Assembly: GCA_037951165.1 (NCBI GenBank)
Contig: JBBDHG010000011.1
Span: forward strand, 3,065,001-3,129,000
Direction of reading: 5' to 3'
Length of the DNA stretch: 64,000 nt
Origin: Lophius americanus
Lineage: Eukaryota > Chordata > Actinopteri > Lophiiformes > Lophiidae
In this document: positions 11,681 to 23,894 of the stretch, in pieces
How positions within the stretch are numbered: position 1 is the first letter of the stretch
Layout: each line of letters begins with the position of its first letter
Position numbers and translations under genes: made by a program
The notes under the pieces: model-generated
Told to the model about the DNA's origin: nothing
Databases searched by the model: none
Seen by the model: only the letters and a program-made list of their open reading frames with translations

Positions 11681-12544
11681 ATTACTGCGTTACTGGTATG
11701 ATGTTGATTTGATTTTTTTTGGGATCTTGATAATTTTTTGCTATACACTTTGAAATGATTATTGTTGGTTTCGTAAGTCTCTAAAAGTCATTGTGGTGAA
11801 ATTTTCTGACTTTGTAATGATGCTTTTCAGTCTTTGTCCTTAGAAGAAAACTGTTGGTAGATCATTTAGAGCAACCTACCAGCCATTAGTTCTCTACTTT
11901 TGAGTAGGCTAAATCATGTTCTGTTGGTTTTCTGGAGCAGCAAGGAATCATTAAAAAACAACAACAAAAATACACACTAAACCATAAATTAAATGTATTA
12001 TTATTATTATTATTAAACAGTGAGCCTAAAGTGACGCCGTACACTCTGGTCACCTGGCCTTCAAGCCACAGTTAACAATGTGCCGTTTCATTTCAGGACC
12101 AAAAGATTCAAACTAAATCCTCTTCATATGTTCTGGTTGCAGGAATTTTAAGTCTGTAACCTGATCATTAAAGCTGTCAACAAGACCTGCAAACTCTAGG
12201 ATAGTGAGTAATCAGTTAGGGAGGTCATGGGGTATTCTCCCCAACTCAAAATGTTTGTGTTTTTAATATCCAAGTGAAACCTTCTTGAGCTATTTGGTAG
12301 ATTAGGGAATAAAAGAGAAGTTCATCTTGATCTGATAAATACCGTAGAGAAGGGGGGGAAACTCATGTTTCTTCTGTCCTCTTTGCCTCTACAAGCCTTT
12401 CATTGAAGTCTGTCAGTAGTATTACCGTAGTTATAAATGTGTAATAAACTGTTGCCCTGAGAAATATTGTTAAAAGTACAAAGACAAGTACTCAATATGC
12501 TAAATTAGCCAATTTCAAAAAGACATACCTTATATAATATGCAT
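11681..12544. other. Unannotated sequence with short (ATT)n
   Basis: A short ATT run lies at 11997-12015. Otherwise nothing recognisable. Confidence 0.45.
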
Positions 12545-12880
12545 ATTATACTATTGGAGCAGATACTGTTGCATCATACGAGACGATTATGGGTTCAAAT
12601 CCAGACCATTGACCTTCCTGCCTGTTCTCCTTTTAACTGTTTGGGTTCACTGCAGCTCTCTCCCACAGTCCACAAAAATGTAATTTAGGTGTGTAAGTGA
12701 CCTTAAATTGCCCGTAGGTGGGACTTTTTTTTGTGTGTGTATCTCTGCATGTTGACCGTGTGATGAACTGGTGACCTATCAGGTGTACCCAGACGCTCAC
12801 CTGATTTCTGCTGGGATGAAGGCCACGACCACCTAAAGGTTAGGCAGTAATAGAAATTCATGTGTGGATTGATTCCTGGA
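12545..12880 (+). repeat. Degenerate copy of an abundant teleost dispersed repeat
   Basis: Recognised by the order of phrases: 'GGGTTCAAATCC', 'CCTGCCTGTTCTCC', 'CTCCCACAGTCCACAAAAATG', 'AAATTGCCCGTAGGTG', 'GATGAACTGGTGACCTATC', 'AGGTGTACCC', 'GCTGGGATGAAGGCC'. These match the well-known fish block usually ending in GGATAAGCGG. Its TE class is not certain to me. A copy in the opposite orientation lies at 59296-59455. Confidence 0.75.
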
Positions 12881-13529
12881 ATCATTAATATGTTAAATGC
12901 TTTAAGTTGCTGCTAATAAATTTCAAGCAATTTTTTTTTGTATCTTATTTTTACAGCATGCAATATACTTTATACATCACAGCAGATAATTTCACTTTGG
13001 GAGGGACATCAAGCTGTGACGATATATTAATCAGAAAACTGATCCCTTCATGATATTTTCTATTATTATTATGCTGTCAGATACAAGAATGAAACAATTT
13101 CCCTGATGCATTAGAGGAGTTGAAGTATAAAATAGCAGAATAAAGAAAGAAAACTTGCTCAAATAGGTTAAACTCACCCGGATATACAATTAAGCACAAA
13201 ACTAGAGTGACTCTCTTCCTACCGTTACACAGTGAAGTTTGATATACATCTTCGTCAAGGTTGACCCCTGATAAGAAACAAAAAGTATCTACTCACAATT
13301 TAATGAAATCACTTGGATGCTGCAATAATAAACTTTATAATTTCCTCAATATTATAACTGGCATCTTTATTCAGGGAGAAAAATGGCAGGATTGCCTCCT
13401 GAGGGGACAGACATGACATCAGTGCATCTGTAAGTCATGTGTTCCTGTGTGTGTTTTTCTCCCCCTACACTCATTACTCTCTAAGGATATCTGGCTTTCT
13501 CACTGCTTTTATCAGCTACTGTGTGTGCG
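12881..13529. other. Unannotated sequence
   Basis: Nothing recognisable. Confidence 0.45.
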
Positions 13530-14300
13530 TACAGAAAATCTCCTAACTAGCTGATTTATTGGGCTCCGCAAGCATCGTACAAACCCAAACCGCATGTGAG
13601 CTAGTCCTTATTTTTCCTCAGGGTCACTCTTTTCCGGCCTCTCGTGCCCCCTTCAGAAATATGCAGAAGGTTGGGGGGGTCAGCAAATTCATTGCAGTTA
13701 AGGTGCTACAAGCGGGAGCAGCTTGTTTGATCTCACTATGGTGCTTGTCTCCAATAAATTAACCAGCAATCGAAGCCATTTAGTGTGGTTGGGGGCCGTT
13801 TGCGCAGGCATCATTAACTGGCCAAATTCAGGTATTTATGGGAAAATGTTTGCTTTGTCCACATTGAAGTCCTTTGTAGAGGGAAAATGCGGCGGAGCAG
13901 GGGTCCTGCTTAAAATTGCTTTGACTCAGTACCCGGATGATGAACTTTCAGGATGAATGTATGATTACTTTTTTAATGAACGCATAGCAGTGGTGCCGCT
14001 TTTCTCCCACTTCAAAAGCCCCTTGTTCCTCATATAAATGAAAGGCACTTATTGCAAACAGAAGCCCCTGCGTTATGCTTGTCTCAATACATCAGTCCCT
14101 TTGCAGCCAATAAAGGCCTCCACTTGAACAGCTATGTCATCATTCAGTCCAGATGCCCGAAAAAATTGGTTTCTCACCACGCTAATCCTAATGGAAACTG
14201 ATTTATGAGTAAATTTGGAGGTTAAATTGCACCTTGTATGCCTTTAAGCTCATGTTCTATGTAAACACCCATCATAGAGCGACTGCTTCCCTGTTATTCT
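13530..14300. promoter_or_regulatory. Long CNE-like block
   Basis: About 770 bp of high-complexity sequence free of recognised repeats and microsatellites, with homeobox-type cores, 'CCAATAAA' strings and balanced composition. Open frames in it (such as 13559-13762) show no domain. The pattern suggests a constrained regulatory segment, but it rests on texture only and needs a multi-species alignment. Confidence 0.25.
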
Positions 14301-15184
14301 AAACCCGAGACGACGCTTCCGCTCTGCTTTGACACCCTATTCACCTACTTATTAGTTTCCCGACAGTGAGCCAGGCCAGCCTTGTTCTGGATTTCACTTG
14401 GCTTCCTCAAGGAGGTGCCATGAAGTCTTCTGCTAACACTCCTCTGCAGGTGGTCAACGCATCTGTCTGTTTGCCCACTTCATGACAACATTCTAGGTTT
14501 GTGTGCGCTCAAGCGTAGGGGATTTACACCAGGAGGATGGCTTGGCTCTGATGCACAATCATCTGGCCAGATTATTTTTCACTTCCTTTTTTCACTCTAC
14601 TTTTGCTTAAATGCAAGATGCATTTCATGCTTTAAATGCTTCTTATTCCTCACCGATTTTGACGTGTGGTTCAAGAAAGCTTTGGTAGTTTTTATGTTTT
14701 TTTTTGTTCATTCTCCTTCTTTTTGCCAAAGAGGGAATGTTTGTTGATCTGCCTGTTATCACCATGTAACGGATTTTCAAGAAACTTGTTGGGAGGGTTG
14801 GGAATATGACATAAAACATAAAATAGTGATCTGAATTTTTGATCGACACGTATGGGATCAGGGTTTTTTCACTCTGTTTAATATTGTAAGATAGACCTTC
14901 TCTTTCTTCAATATATGCATCAATCATGGTTAAAGTACCTGACAGACTTTAATGAAAAAGGAGGATGAGAATGGCGCCTTAGAAGAGGTCATCATATTCT
15001 GGAGCGGACTGGAGTGAAAGGGGATGGTCAGACTATAAATAAACCAGTGTGAGTCCAAATTCTAAGGGTAGCTTTTCATGGTCAGTGATTCACATTGTGA
15101 GGGTCAGTCTATCATGGGACTATTGCTTTAAGCTTTTGCTTATTACTTCCATTGCTTTTGATGACATAGTGGGCAAACTGTAGC
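14301..15184. other. Unannotated sequence
   Basis: No recognised gene or repeat. Confidence 0.45.
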
Positions 15185-15560
15185 GCTTTCGTCGATATTT
15201 GTTCGCCCTAAGTGATGTTTCTTATCCTCTCATAGTTATGGCACCTAGAAGCTGATATTGCGCTGGTTTCATTTGGCAAATTGTATCCAAAATCTCATTC
15301 TTTTGGGCATTATGAAGAACTCAGGACAATAGATGAGGGCTGGAACGCAGACTGATGTAAATCGCCGCTTCACTCTCTGCTGCAAACAAGTCCAGCATGT
15401 ACTGACGATCACAAACTGATGAAGTGAACAGAACCACATCATCTGCAAAGAGAAATTCTCTATTTAAGTGTACTATACAGCTTGTTCCCTTCCAACAAGT
15501 GTCACAGTAGTTTGTGAAATAGTCACATATCGGCTTCATGTAAGCGGACAATGAATAGAA
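15185..15560 (-). mobile_element. RTE-like LINE relic with reverse-transcriptase FADD motif
   Basis: The minus strand reads FLFADDVVLFTSS, then LDLFAAESEAA, with the FADD form of the RT active-site box and the ECEAA-type helix that follows it in teleost RTE/Rex-like elements. After an internal deletion of the next domain the nucleotide phrases 'GCCCAAAAGAATGAGATTT' and 'GGATACAA' match the later 'TERTRSRIQ' region. The open stretch covers about 76 codons (15321-15551). Frameshifts and the deletion show it is a fossil. A further relic of this kind lies at 47095-47400. Confidence 0.8.
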
Positions 15561-15704
15561 ACAGCTGGGAAATGGTCACCAGGAATGATGGGTGTTCATA
15601 GTCCAGAACTCTATATATATATATGCTAAATGTTATCATGATATCATTATTATTATTATCCTGAGCTTACGTCGTGTCACGGCCCTGGAGAGGTGGAAGA
15701 AAAG

Positions 15705-15935
15705 CCCCCCCCCCCTTCTTTTTCACTCACTCTTTTTCTCACCCTCTCTCACACTCCCTCACCATCTCCCTCTGTCACCCATGTCCTCTCTTGCCCTCTC
15801 CCTCACACTCCTTCACCCTCTCCCTCTCTTTAGCACTCCCCCTTTTTCCTGCACTCCCTTGTCCCCGTCTGTGTCTCTTGTCCTCTCTCTCTTTTCTTGC
15901 TCTGTTTCTCTCTTTCCCTCTCCATCCATCGCTTT
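15705..15935. repeat. C11 run plus about 220-bp polypyrimidine tract
   Basis: Eleven C (15705-15715), then a plus-strand tract almost entirely C and T, with CTC and CCCT units, to about 15930. It creates artificial Ser/Leu/Pro-rich open frames. Such tracts can adopt triplex (H-DNA) structure. Confidence 0.85.
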
Positions 15936-16493
15936 CTCTTCAAACCCAACCAGCCATGGCAGAAGGCCGTTGTTGTCTTGGATCTGCTCGAGATATCTGC
16001 TCGTTAAAACGTATTGACATATATTGAATATGATAATTTTATGAATTTTCGTTACTATATTGTTTTTGTCTGTTTCTGTTTTTTTTCCCCTCATGATTGT
16101 TTTCAATATCTTTCCGATTTTCAGTCCGAATCTTCATTTCATGAAGTTGACATGTATGCTAACTGTCTGAATACATTTTGACAGAGTATTGTGAGAAAAA
16201 AAAAGACTGGACGCTGAGATACGGTCAATCTCAATCTGAAATGTTCATAGGTGGTTTCTTCATCGCCATGAGCAAATCCCACAATAAATTAAAATTATAC
16301 AATTTAAAGGTCCAAATTTTAGGTTTCAAAAATATCTCTTGTATGAAAAATACATAAACAAATGCAACATAGGTTTCGCTTTATCATCCTGAGCAAAATA
16401 AGAAAATCATTATACTAAATACAGCGATGGCGTTCAGTGTGAATGCTATTCTTACTTAATAACAATGTTTCAAGGATGAAACATTCTCCCTCG
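15936..16493. other. Unannotated AT-rich sequence
   Basis: Nothing recognisable. Confidence 0.5.
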
Positions 16494-16535
16494 TCACAGA
16501 AACTGGAAAGCTTCTAGGCTTTCCAGTTTCTGTGA
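16494..16535. repeat. Perfect inverted repeat, 18-bp stem, 6-nt loop
   Basis: Arms TCACAGAAACTGGAAAGC (16494-16511) and its exact reverse complement (16518-16535). No flanking T run, so not a terminator-like structure. Too short for a typical pre-miRNA. Perfect arms suggest a recent snap-back duplication or selection. Confidence 0.95.
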
Positions 16536-17442
16536 ATATTTTTGTGCTCTGATATTAGGTGCATTATGCCTGTTTTATATTTGAATGGGTCTCTAATGAT
16601 AATTGAATAATGCACGGTACAGGGAAAATTCAAACTGCTTAGTAGGCCTATAACGTAGTGCAAACAATTGCAGATCATTATTGCATGACAAAATTAACTC
16701 CAAATTAGGATACCAAATCAATTCATGTGTTTAATAGTTTGAATTGTCCATAAAATCAACAGAATTTGTTTGGCAGTCGGCATAGAGTGTCAAAGCTTTT
16801 CCATATCTTTGCGATCTATTTTGTCAAACTGCTTGTTGAACATATCGGGGTCGTTCCCCCCCACTCAACCCTGTGGGCCCCAAGGGCTGTTTGTCTTTCT
16901 ATCCGTCAAACTTCATATTTTCACAGTAGCGGCTGTGGCTGCTTGTCTATTTCCCCCGTAACTGTCTCTTCTGCTCGGTGAAACCTGTTGATGGTGTCGT
17001 AGCCCCTGAAATGATTTACAGCGGTGAGGAAAGACTATGACTTAAACGGGACACCACCGGGGGCCAACACGTTCCAAGCAAGAACAGTATGTGTGTTTGA
17101 GAGCGAGAAGATGGCACTTGATGAACATACATGACTCACATCCGTGAATACCCGCAAACACTTGGATGTGTGTGCTATATCTGAAACCAGGTGTAAGATG
17201 TCTGCTTGTATGCAGCACAAGCTTATCCCTGTATATCTGTTACTGTGTGTGTGTCTGTGTGTGATATGTACTGTAACATAAGCCAACAGACCATCTCCAG
17301 ATTCACTCTCTAAAAATGGGGAGAAGTCAGCGACGTTCAATTTCTTGGAAACAGGAGTTGCTGTGCATCGTAGTTTGCTAAGTTAGGACACATCTGTCTG
17401 CGTGCAACCGCATTTACACTCTCTCCACACCCACTCACACAG
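16536..17442. other. Unannotated sequence
   Basis: No supported gene; overlapping short open frames near 16766-16981 lack domains. Confidence 0.45.
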
Positions 17443-17474
17443 ACACACACTCACACACACACACACACACACAC
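17443..17474. repeat. (CA)n microsatellite
   Basis: Short CA run with an interrupted CA-rich lead-in. Confidence 0.9.
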
Positions 17475-18044
17475 GAGCACAGCTGAGATTTATGAAGAAG
17501 TTTTTTGGAATGTGGGCCGAGGTCAATAATTCCTCACACAACTCATATTGCGAGTTAAAAAAGACAAAAAGTGCCAGGGGGGTCAAAACTCAATTTGTGT
17601 CATATGTTGGAGTTAGGTTAAGTAGAGTCAAAGGTCTTTAAAGGATGACAAGTGTGTAGTACATGTGTTCAGTACGTGTGTGCGACTGTAGAAACACATT
17701 AGAGAAATCTCCTTAACTACAACATCATCTCTTGAAGTATTTGGAAAAAAAATACCTGCCTTGTCATGTGCTAATAGTATCAAAATCCAGTTGACGGAAA
17801 CCCAAATATGGTCAATCTTGATCCATATGCTAATGTCTATAATTGATGGGGTAAAGAAAATATTCCTTTTTCCCTTGTTTCAAAAGCCTTTCCTTTCGTT
17901 ATGTCTGGTGAATGATGTATGTCTGAAGGAACAAAATAGCCTGACCTGGTAGATTGGCCTGGACTTTGTACGCATATAATCGTCCTGCTGGATCTGAATG
18001 ACAAGATGCCAGGATGAGGCCCACACCTGAGAGTGCAGGGATAT
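17475..18044. other. Unannotated sequence
   Basis: Nothing recognisable. Confidence 0.45.
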
Positions 18045-18150
18045 CCTCTGTTATATCAGATCTATCTATAATAAACCCATATAACTATGAAAGACGGCAG
18101 AAAATCCTCACGTTAATTAATTTCCTCAAATGATCAGAAAACCTGATTTT
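18045..18150. repeat. Dispersed repeat 'beta', copy 1
   Basis: Shares 'AATAAACCCATATA' and then 'ATTTCCTCAAATGATCAGAA' with 47396-47490 in the same orientation and spacing. Family not named. Confidence 0.6.
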
Positions 18151-20267
18151 TCTTTATAAATAACTAAAACATAAGAAATGTGTTACCCATCATGTGTCCC
18201 CTGTACTTGGATAGCCGTTTGGGTGCGGAAATGCCACTGTCCTGATAAATATGGGTGGCTGCACTTCGTGGCACCGATGGTAACTGAATCTGACGGGAGG
18301 TTTGCAGAGGCATCATAAAACACATGACACTTAGTTCATGTATCATTTGTAGGGATTTCTACGTGGCACATTTAGGTGATATGAGGTCAGGAATACTTTG
18401 AATACATGCCAAACACAGATTGGAGCCTTGAATGTCACGGCAGGGGTTGGCATGTTGGCTCATAGGCTGTCAGGGTGAGGCCATGCAGGAGGGTGGGATG
18501 GTCACAGCATGTCCTGTCCTGGCCCCTCTCCTGCAGCGAGGTCCTGCATGACAGCGGAATGACATCACCAGGGGGGCCCTTTGTCCCTCCCTCTTTTTCT
18601 TTGGGGCGGTGAAATTTTGCAAACAAAGGCTGCACAGTGCTTCTATCTCCAGATCTGAGTGGACGCAGCACTTTTGAAAATCCCTAACAAGATTAAACCA
18701 TAGCGCAATCAGCTGTCAGTCCCCACACTCTGTTTCTCAGAACTCACATAGGAGCTAAACCCTGCTGTTTAAACTGAACACACAAGGGCCACATCCTATA
18801 TCTCTATAGTGGCACCGATGGGAATGAGCAGCAACTACAGGACCAATTTACATTTGAGAAATAGAATTTGAAGGTTTCAGTAGAGCCAGCTAACCACGTA
18901 GCAGACACAGAGGTTTCAATGCCTTTATTATAAGCCAAACTTATCTTGTACTTTATGATCCTCAGAGTTACTATGATCAAACACACAAACACAAACAACA
19001 GATGTACTCTCAACTCTTCCCTTCCACCTTAAACTAGTATAGTTCTAATGAAACCAATATTGAAATCAACGATGATATAATCCATTGATACACAATAAGT
19101 GTGAAATGGGTTTTATGACTGAATTTAGCTACTTCTCTCATTTATATGTAATAACAAACAAAATGTGCAACACTTTGACAGAAAACACAAAATTGACAGT
19201 ATATATTACAATTTAAAACGATTTGATTTGATGAGATTTTAAGCTACCATCACGATTGAATAGTTTATCTTTGGCTCAATCAGCCATCAGTATCTCCTCA
19301 GAATTCTTAGCCTCTTCAGGGATGTAGAGATTGAACAGCATCAGCCATGAGAAGCAGCATGTTACATCCCGCTGTGAAGTCCACACACTGATGGTGTTGG
19401 TGGCCGATGACCCTGTTGATACGAATTGAGCTGATAAGGCTGATGAAGTTGGTGAAGCTGGGAAGCCTGGGTAGTGATGGGGGGGTTAGAGGGAGCGTTT
19501 AGATGTGAACAGCTAGTATCTCCACTGACAGCCCCAGATAAAGTCATTGTTTTTACGTGGTTACTGTGTTTCATGGATGCATATAATCCTGGTTTCTGAC
19601 AGCTGTACAGGTGGAAAACTCATACTGATGCTTCCTCTGGTCTCATGAACAGTTTGTCCGTCTCACATAACTAAAAGGAATCCCTATAAAAGGACTCTCT
19701 ACTCCATCATAACAACCGTCTCTCTTTCTCTCTCTCTCTTAACCACTCTCTCTCTCGCTCTTGTTTCCCATTGTTGTCATAAGGTGAAAAATCGTGGCTG
19801 TATCTGCAATGCTATGTTTGTAATTTAATGGTGCAAAACCCTATAAAATCATTTAAAGTTATGCTGACACTTTGCACCAACAGTGAACCACTTTGTTGAG
19901 CTGACAAAATACAGCCAAAATGAAAATCCCAATTTCTTGCTTGGATTGGAGATTCCAGATTTTTCTCCCATTCAAGGTGAATATATAAATCCGCAGTACT
20001 GCAACTGTATCAGAACAATGCGCTGCATTACAATGCGCACATTTTTGAATATGGTCATCTTCCATGCATGTAAAAAGAATTCGGCAGAAACTGCCCAAGA
20101 GGCTCAGTGCAGTTTACCGTTCTCTATTTACCTCGCACCCTTTCAACTTTTCCGATGCAATTATATGGAATATAAAGAATTACAAGTATCAATGGCATAA
20201 TTATTTTCTAATTTGTCAAGTAGGATGTGAAAAAGTCCACTCCTGACTTTTGACAAATGCTTTTAGT
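18151..20267. other. Unannotated sequence with CT-rich stretch
   Basis: CT repeats at about 19717-19760. No supported gene. Confidence 0.45.
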
Positions 20268-20400
20268 TACCTCTGCCAACGAGACTCGGAGGAAGTTATG
20301 AAAGTTGTGTACGGGTGGATATGGGCCAAGGAAAAGTTTATTGCATTTTAAGACACATCTCGATGCATAGGCAGATTCCGGATCAGCTTTTCACGTAATG
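20268..20400 (+). repeat. Dispersed repeat 'gamma', copy 1
   Basis: Starts 'TTACCTCTGCCAACGAGACT', then 'GATATGGGCCAAGGAA' and 'GATTCCGGATCAGC'. This is the order of the common vertebrate/fish 'CCAAGGAGGTTATG' repeat. Other copies: 25648-25920 and 29745-29900. Confidence 0.65.
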
Positions 20401-21329
20401 AAACACACTGAGATGGACATGGACAACTCACGAAGCTCTGATGACAAACACATGATTCACATTAGTGTAAGGAGGAGTTTCCAGTCATGGAATTATGTGG
20501 GGTCACTTAATTTAGAAGGAGGCACATCTGAATAAATAATAAAGACAGGTCACCATGGTGACATCACATCACATCACATGAGGAAAATTACCGAATTTTT
20601 TCTTAGGTGAGAAAACTATTCCGATTGTTCAGATTCTAAGACCCATATATGTGCTTTCTATTAAGTTACTGCTCTAGGCTTTTTTTCAACGGGAGGGATG
20701 TTCTGTCTTAAAACTACGAGTAATTACAACTCATGTGATGTCGTGATTTAGAGGAGTTGATCCTCTCCTCGGTGTCTGTCTGTGTGTATTTTGGCTCTAA
20801 GGCCAGCAGGACCTCTAGGTTCATACTCATCACGTTACATCACCACGTCCTTGAGGGCCGCTGTCTTCAAGTAAAACATGGCTCCACAAGTGAATTCCTT
20901 TACTCTCCATCATATCAAAGAAATGTGTTTCCTGTCTTGGTTCACTTAACCCCTTGAGCTAATCTTCAGAAACAGACAAGTGGCCAAACTGTTGTTTCTG
21001 CTGCTGTCCAGATGTTTGGTATCTCAATGTTTTCTCAGGGTACGACATCACTGATGAGTTAAAGGCACACATGATGTGAATTAAATTTGTCGATGGGAAG
21101 CCTGCATTCTCTTTGTTAGAGCATATGTCAGATCTTCACAGCTCATGTCGGCTTTTCTTCTTTTACAGCTGCTATGTAAGTGGGTTTTTTTTTTTTTCCT
21201 GAAATACCACATTGTTATTTATTTTGTTGGGAAGATTTAAAGGATGGTGGATTTAACTTCACGTTTAGCAGCAGGCCTAAATATAGAAGAAGTACAAAGC
21301 AAACCTCTGAAAGTCCGGCCAAGGATATA
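20401..21329. other. Unannotated sequence
   Basis: Three tandem ACATC units at about 20565-20578. No gene. Confidence 0.45.
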
Positions 21330-21650
21330 GGGTACGATGCACATTGATGAATTAAGCCGGTTACCACGGCAACCTAATTAACCTATTACTACTATTAGCG
21401 CATTGTGCGCATTGTGTACCGGTTTCATGTCCACGAGCAGCTGATTTAAGATAGTCTTCTCATCTTTGTACTATTTAACAGCCGGATTAATCTTCGAGAC
21501 TCAATAGACTCAATCTCCAAAAAACGAAAACCTTCTCAGGGATGCTTTTAATTAAAAGTTTCTCCCTCAAATTAGTTTCAATTGGGTAGTTAAAACAATC
21601 GGAGTCAAGGGGAAACTGATTACCTCAACTGCTGTTGGTTGCTTATTCAT
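21330..21650. promoter_or_regulatory. CNE-like block with RFX X-box and TAATTA sites
   Basis: Complex non-repetitive sequence. It contains a perfect X-box-type palindrome (21360-21373), an adjacent 'CTAATTAAC' and a later 'TTTTAATTAAAAG'. Looks like a regulatory element; conservation untested. Confidence 0.3.
21360..21373. promoter_or_regulatory. RFX X-box-like palindrome
   Basis: GTTACC-AC-GGCAAC fits the RFX consensus GTNRCC(0-3N)RGYAAC at every defined position. It sits two bases from a homeodomain TAATTA core. Confidence 0.45.
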
Positions 21651-21713
21651 TTTCCAGGCGACTTGTTTTGTGTTTGCATCCTCTGATCGAAAACGCCAAA
21701 CCTCTGATGACAA

Positions 21714-21727
21714 CCCCCCCCCCCCCC
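21714..21727. repeat. C14 homopolymer
   Basis: Fourteen C followed by TTT. Confidence 0.9.
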
Positions 21728-21739
21728 TTTAATTTTGGA

Positions 21740-22047
21740 CCTGAGACATTTAGGAGGAATGAGCTGACATGAAGACCTTAATGAGGCAGCCAAAACAATG
21801 GGACCACAAATAGGTCAGCTCGTGTTAATGACGGTAAAGGGCCGCCTATATTAGTGACCGTAAGATGTTCAATGCTGACAAAAGCGTGTCACTTGGTATT
21901 TAACTTTCAAAGAACAAATTCACATGTCACGTGAGGTTTTTCGATAATTGTGGCCGTCTGCATGTGCGAGGACGGTACATTCATGACAAATCTGCCGACT
22001 TCAGTGTATCTAGTTAAAGGTTTAACCTCTGGAGTCTGGAGGTTAAA
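21740..22047. promoter_or_regulatory. CNE-like block; small hairpin at its end
   Basis: Contains a SOX-type 'AACAATGG' (near 21797) and an E-box 'TCACGTGA' (near 21937). At 22021-22047 TTTAACCTC and GAGGTTAAA form a 9-bp stem around 9 nt. Regulatory role is inferred from texture only. Confidence 0.25.
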
Positions 22048-22789
22048 ACCACAGACTCAGGATTTAATCTTGGCAAATGCATGAAAGCAGAAAGAAAAGG
22101 AATGAAATTCTACGGTAATTAGTAGTTAAGTAATCCTCTCATCCCCCATGCCTTTTTGGTAGACAAATACAATTACAAACTGCAACCGCTAAACACAGTC
22201 AATAAGCTCTACCACTATTTACTCATCACTCATTTGCGTACACTCTGTAGCCTAAAGTCTATTTGAGGAGTTTATAATATATCAGATTTCTTTCATAATT
22301 GGAATATTAAAATAAAATCAAGTACAGGTAATGTCATTACATCAATGCCATAAAGTCTAATTTTTCAAAAAAATAAATAAAATAATTTGCATAACATTAT
22401 TATATATATTAGAATATTATACTGTAACAGAAAATATTATTACTCACCAATTTATTTACAGAGTAAGAGTGATTTAATTACATTTTTTATACATTTTTAA
22501 TTAAGATGAATTTTAAATTGTTTTTATCATGATAATAATAACATTGTATAAAGTAGATATGTCTGTAATACAATGTGCTCTTTCCTATTTTATTTTGAAT
22601 AGGGATTTCTGGTCATGTGACCTGATGTTTTAATTTTGGTATCCATGTAAATATACATTTTTAAAACTAAACAGTAAAACATGGATTAGTCATATTACTA
22701 ACTTTTAATAAAATTGATGAAAAGCAAAATTGCCTTAAGGAAAGCCCACGCAGTAGAGGGTTAAACAGTTTCCATTAAAGAGAGACTTT
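22048..22789. other. AT-rich sequence
   Basis: Strongly A/T-rich from about 22250 to 22720. No gene or named repeat. Confidence 0.5.
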
Positions 22790-23350
22790 TTTAAAGAGGC
22801 TGTTTTGAACTCTCGCCTTGTGCAACATCAAACATGAAGTTGACAATAGCAGTGATGAATGCACATCAGTCAAATGACTGCAAACAAGTCTTTGACAAAC
22901 TTAAGGCCTATCAAAGTATGGATGACCTCTTCACCCTGCTGACCCCATAACACAGCCGTCTGTAGAATCAACCGAGCAGGTCAGACTGGTGTCGAGCCCC
23001 GCGGTTCAAAGGTGAGAAGAAGACCAGTGTCAACCTGGAAATTAGACCAAACTAATTGTCTATCAGTCCACTTTAATTACAGCAGAACCAAAAGCAAACC
23101 TGGTTCATCCGTTCAAGGGCCATGACACCAGCCATGGGCGGGGGTTGGGGGATGTTACGAAGGGAAAATTAAATTATGCATGCTGCTTTGCACTGGACAC
23201 AAAAGCAAATTCCCAATTTAATTAACAAACAAAGAGCCTTCAAAAAAAAAAACATGCCCTGCAGTTATGCTCTAACAGAGAAATCTTTAGAAGACATGCT
23301 TTTCCGAAAGAGGCTTCTTTGTGTAGCATGTTGCAATTCCAGATGAAAAA
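22790..23350. promoter_or_regulatory. CNE-like block rich in homeobox-type sites
   Basis: Complex sequence with 'CTAATTG', 'TTTAATTAC', 'AATTATGCATGC' and 'TTTAATTAAC'. No coding frame and no repeat family. Candidate developmental enhancer by appearance only. Confidence 0.25.
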
Positions 23351-23869
23351 ATAAGCAATTAATTCATCCAGCAAATTGATTAACCATCCACTTTTAACTT
23401 GTGTTATTTAACACGGCCATGATCGGGTTTCTACCCAGTTTGTGCCATTTTTCTAAATTTGCACAATACAAGATTTTAATATAAACATTGATTTATATCA
23501 CAAAGTTGCAGTTTGTGAATACAGCCAGTCCCCTAGTCGACATAAGGGGTATTTTTTAATCCCTCCCTAGGATCGATATCCCATTTTTGGTACATTTTGG
23601 GTCCATTGGCTATCCAACTGTGCCACATGAGAGAGTCCTCCAGGTCCTAACTCACCAAAATTGTGTAGAATAACATGAACGTTGTGGTATTTTTTATCAA
23701 ATTTGATACAGCAGTTATTAGCGTTTCTGAGAAAATGAATGAATGTTTTGTGCCATGTTACTGTAATACAGTGATGGGATATCTTCTTTAAGCCTAAAAA
23801 AACAGACGAGTATTGAAATGGGTTTTTCCAAATTTTCTGACAGATTACTCAGTGAAATAAAAATATTTT
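23351..23869. other. Unannotated sequence
   Basis: Nothing recognisable. Confidence 0.45.
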
Positions 23870-23894
23870 AACCTACGATTAAATATCGTAGGTT
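23870..23894. repeat. Inverted repeat, 10-bp perfect stem
   Basis: AACCTACGAT and ATCGTAGGTT around TAAAT; one more pair outside gives 11 bp. Could be a relic of short terminal repeats. Confidence 0.8.

Noticed and set aside
15592..16027. Ser/Pro/Leu-rich plus-strand frames of 117-141 codons
   Set aside because: Produced by the polypyrimidine tract, which lacks stop codons by composition.
16494..16535. miRNA precursor
   Set aside because: The total hairpin is only 42 nt with a perfect stem; typical fish pre-miRNAs are longer with mismatches.
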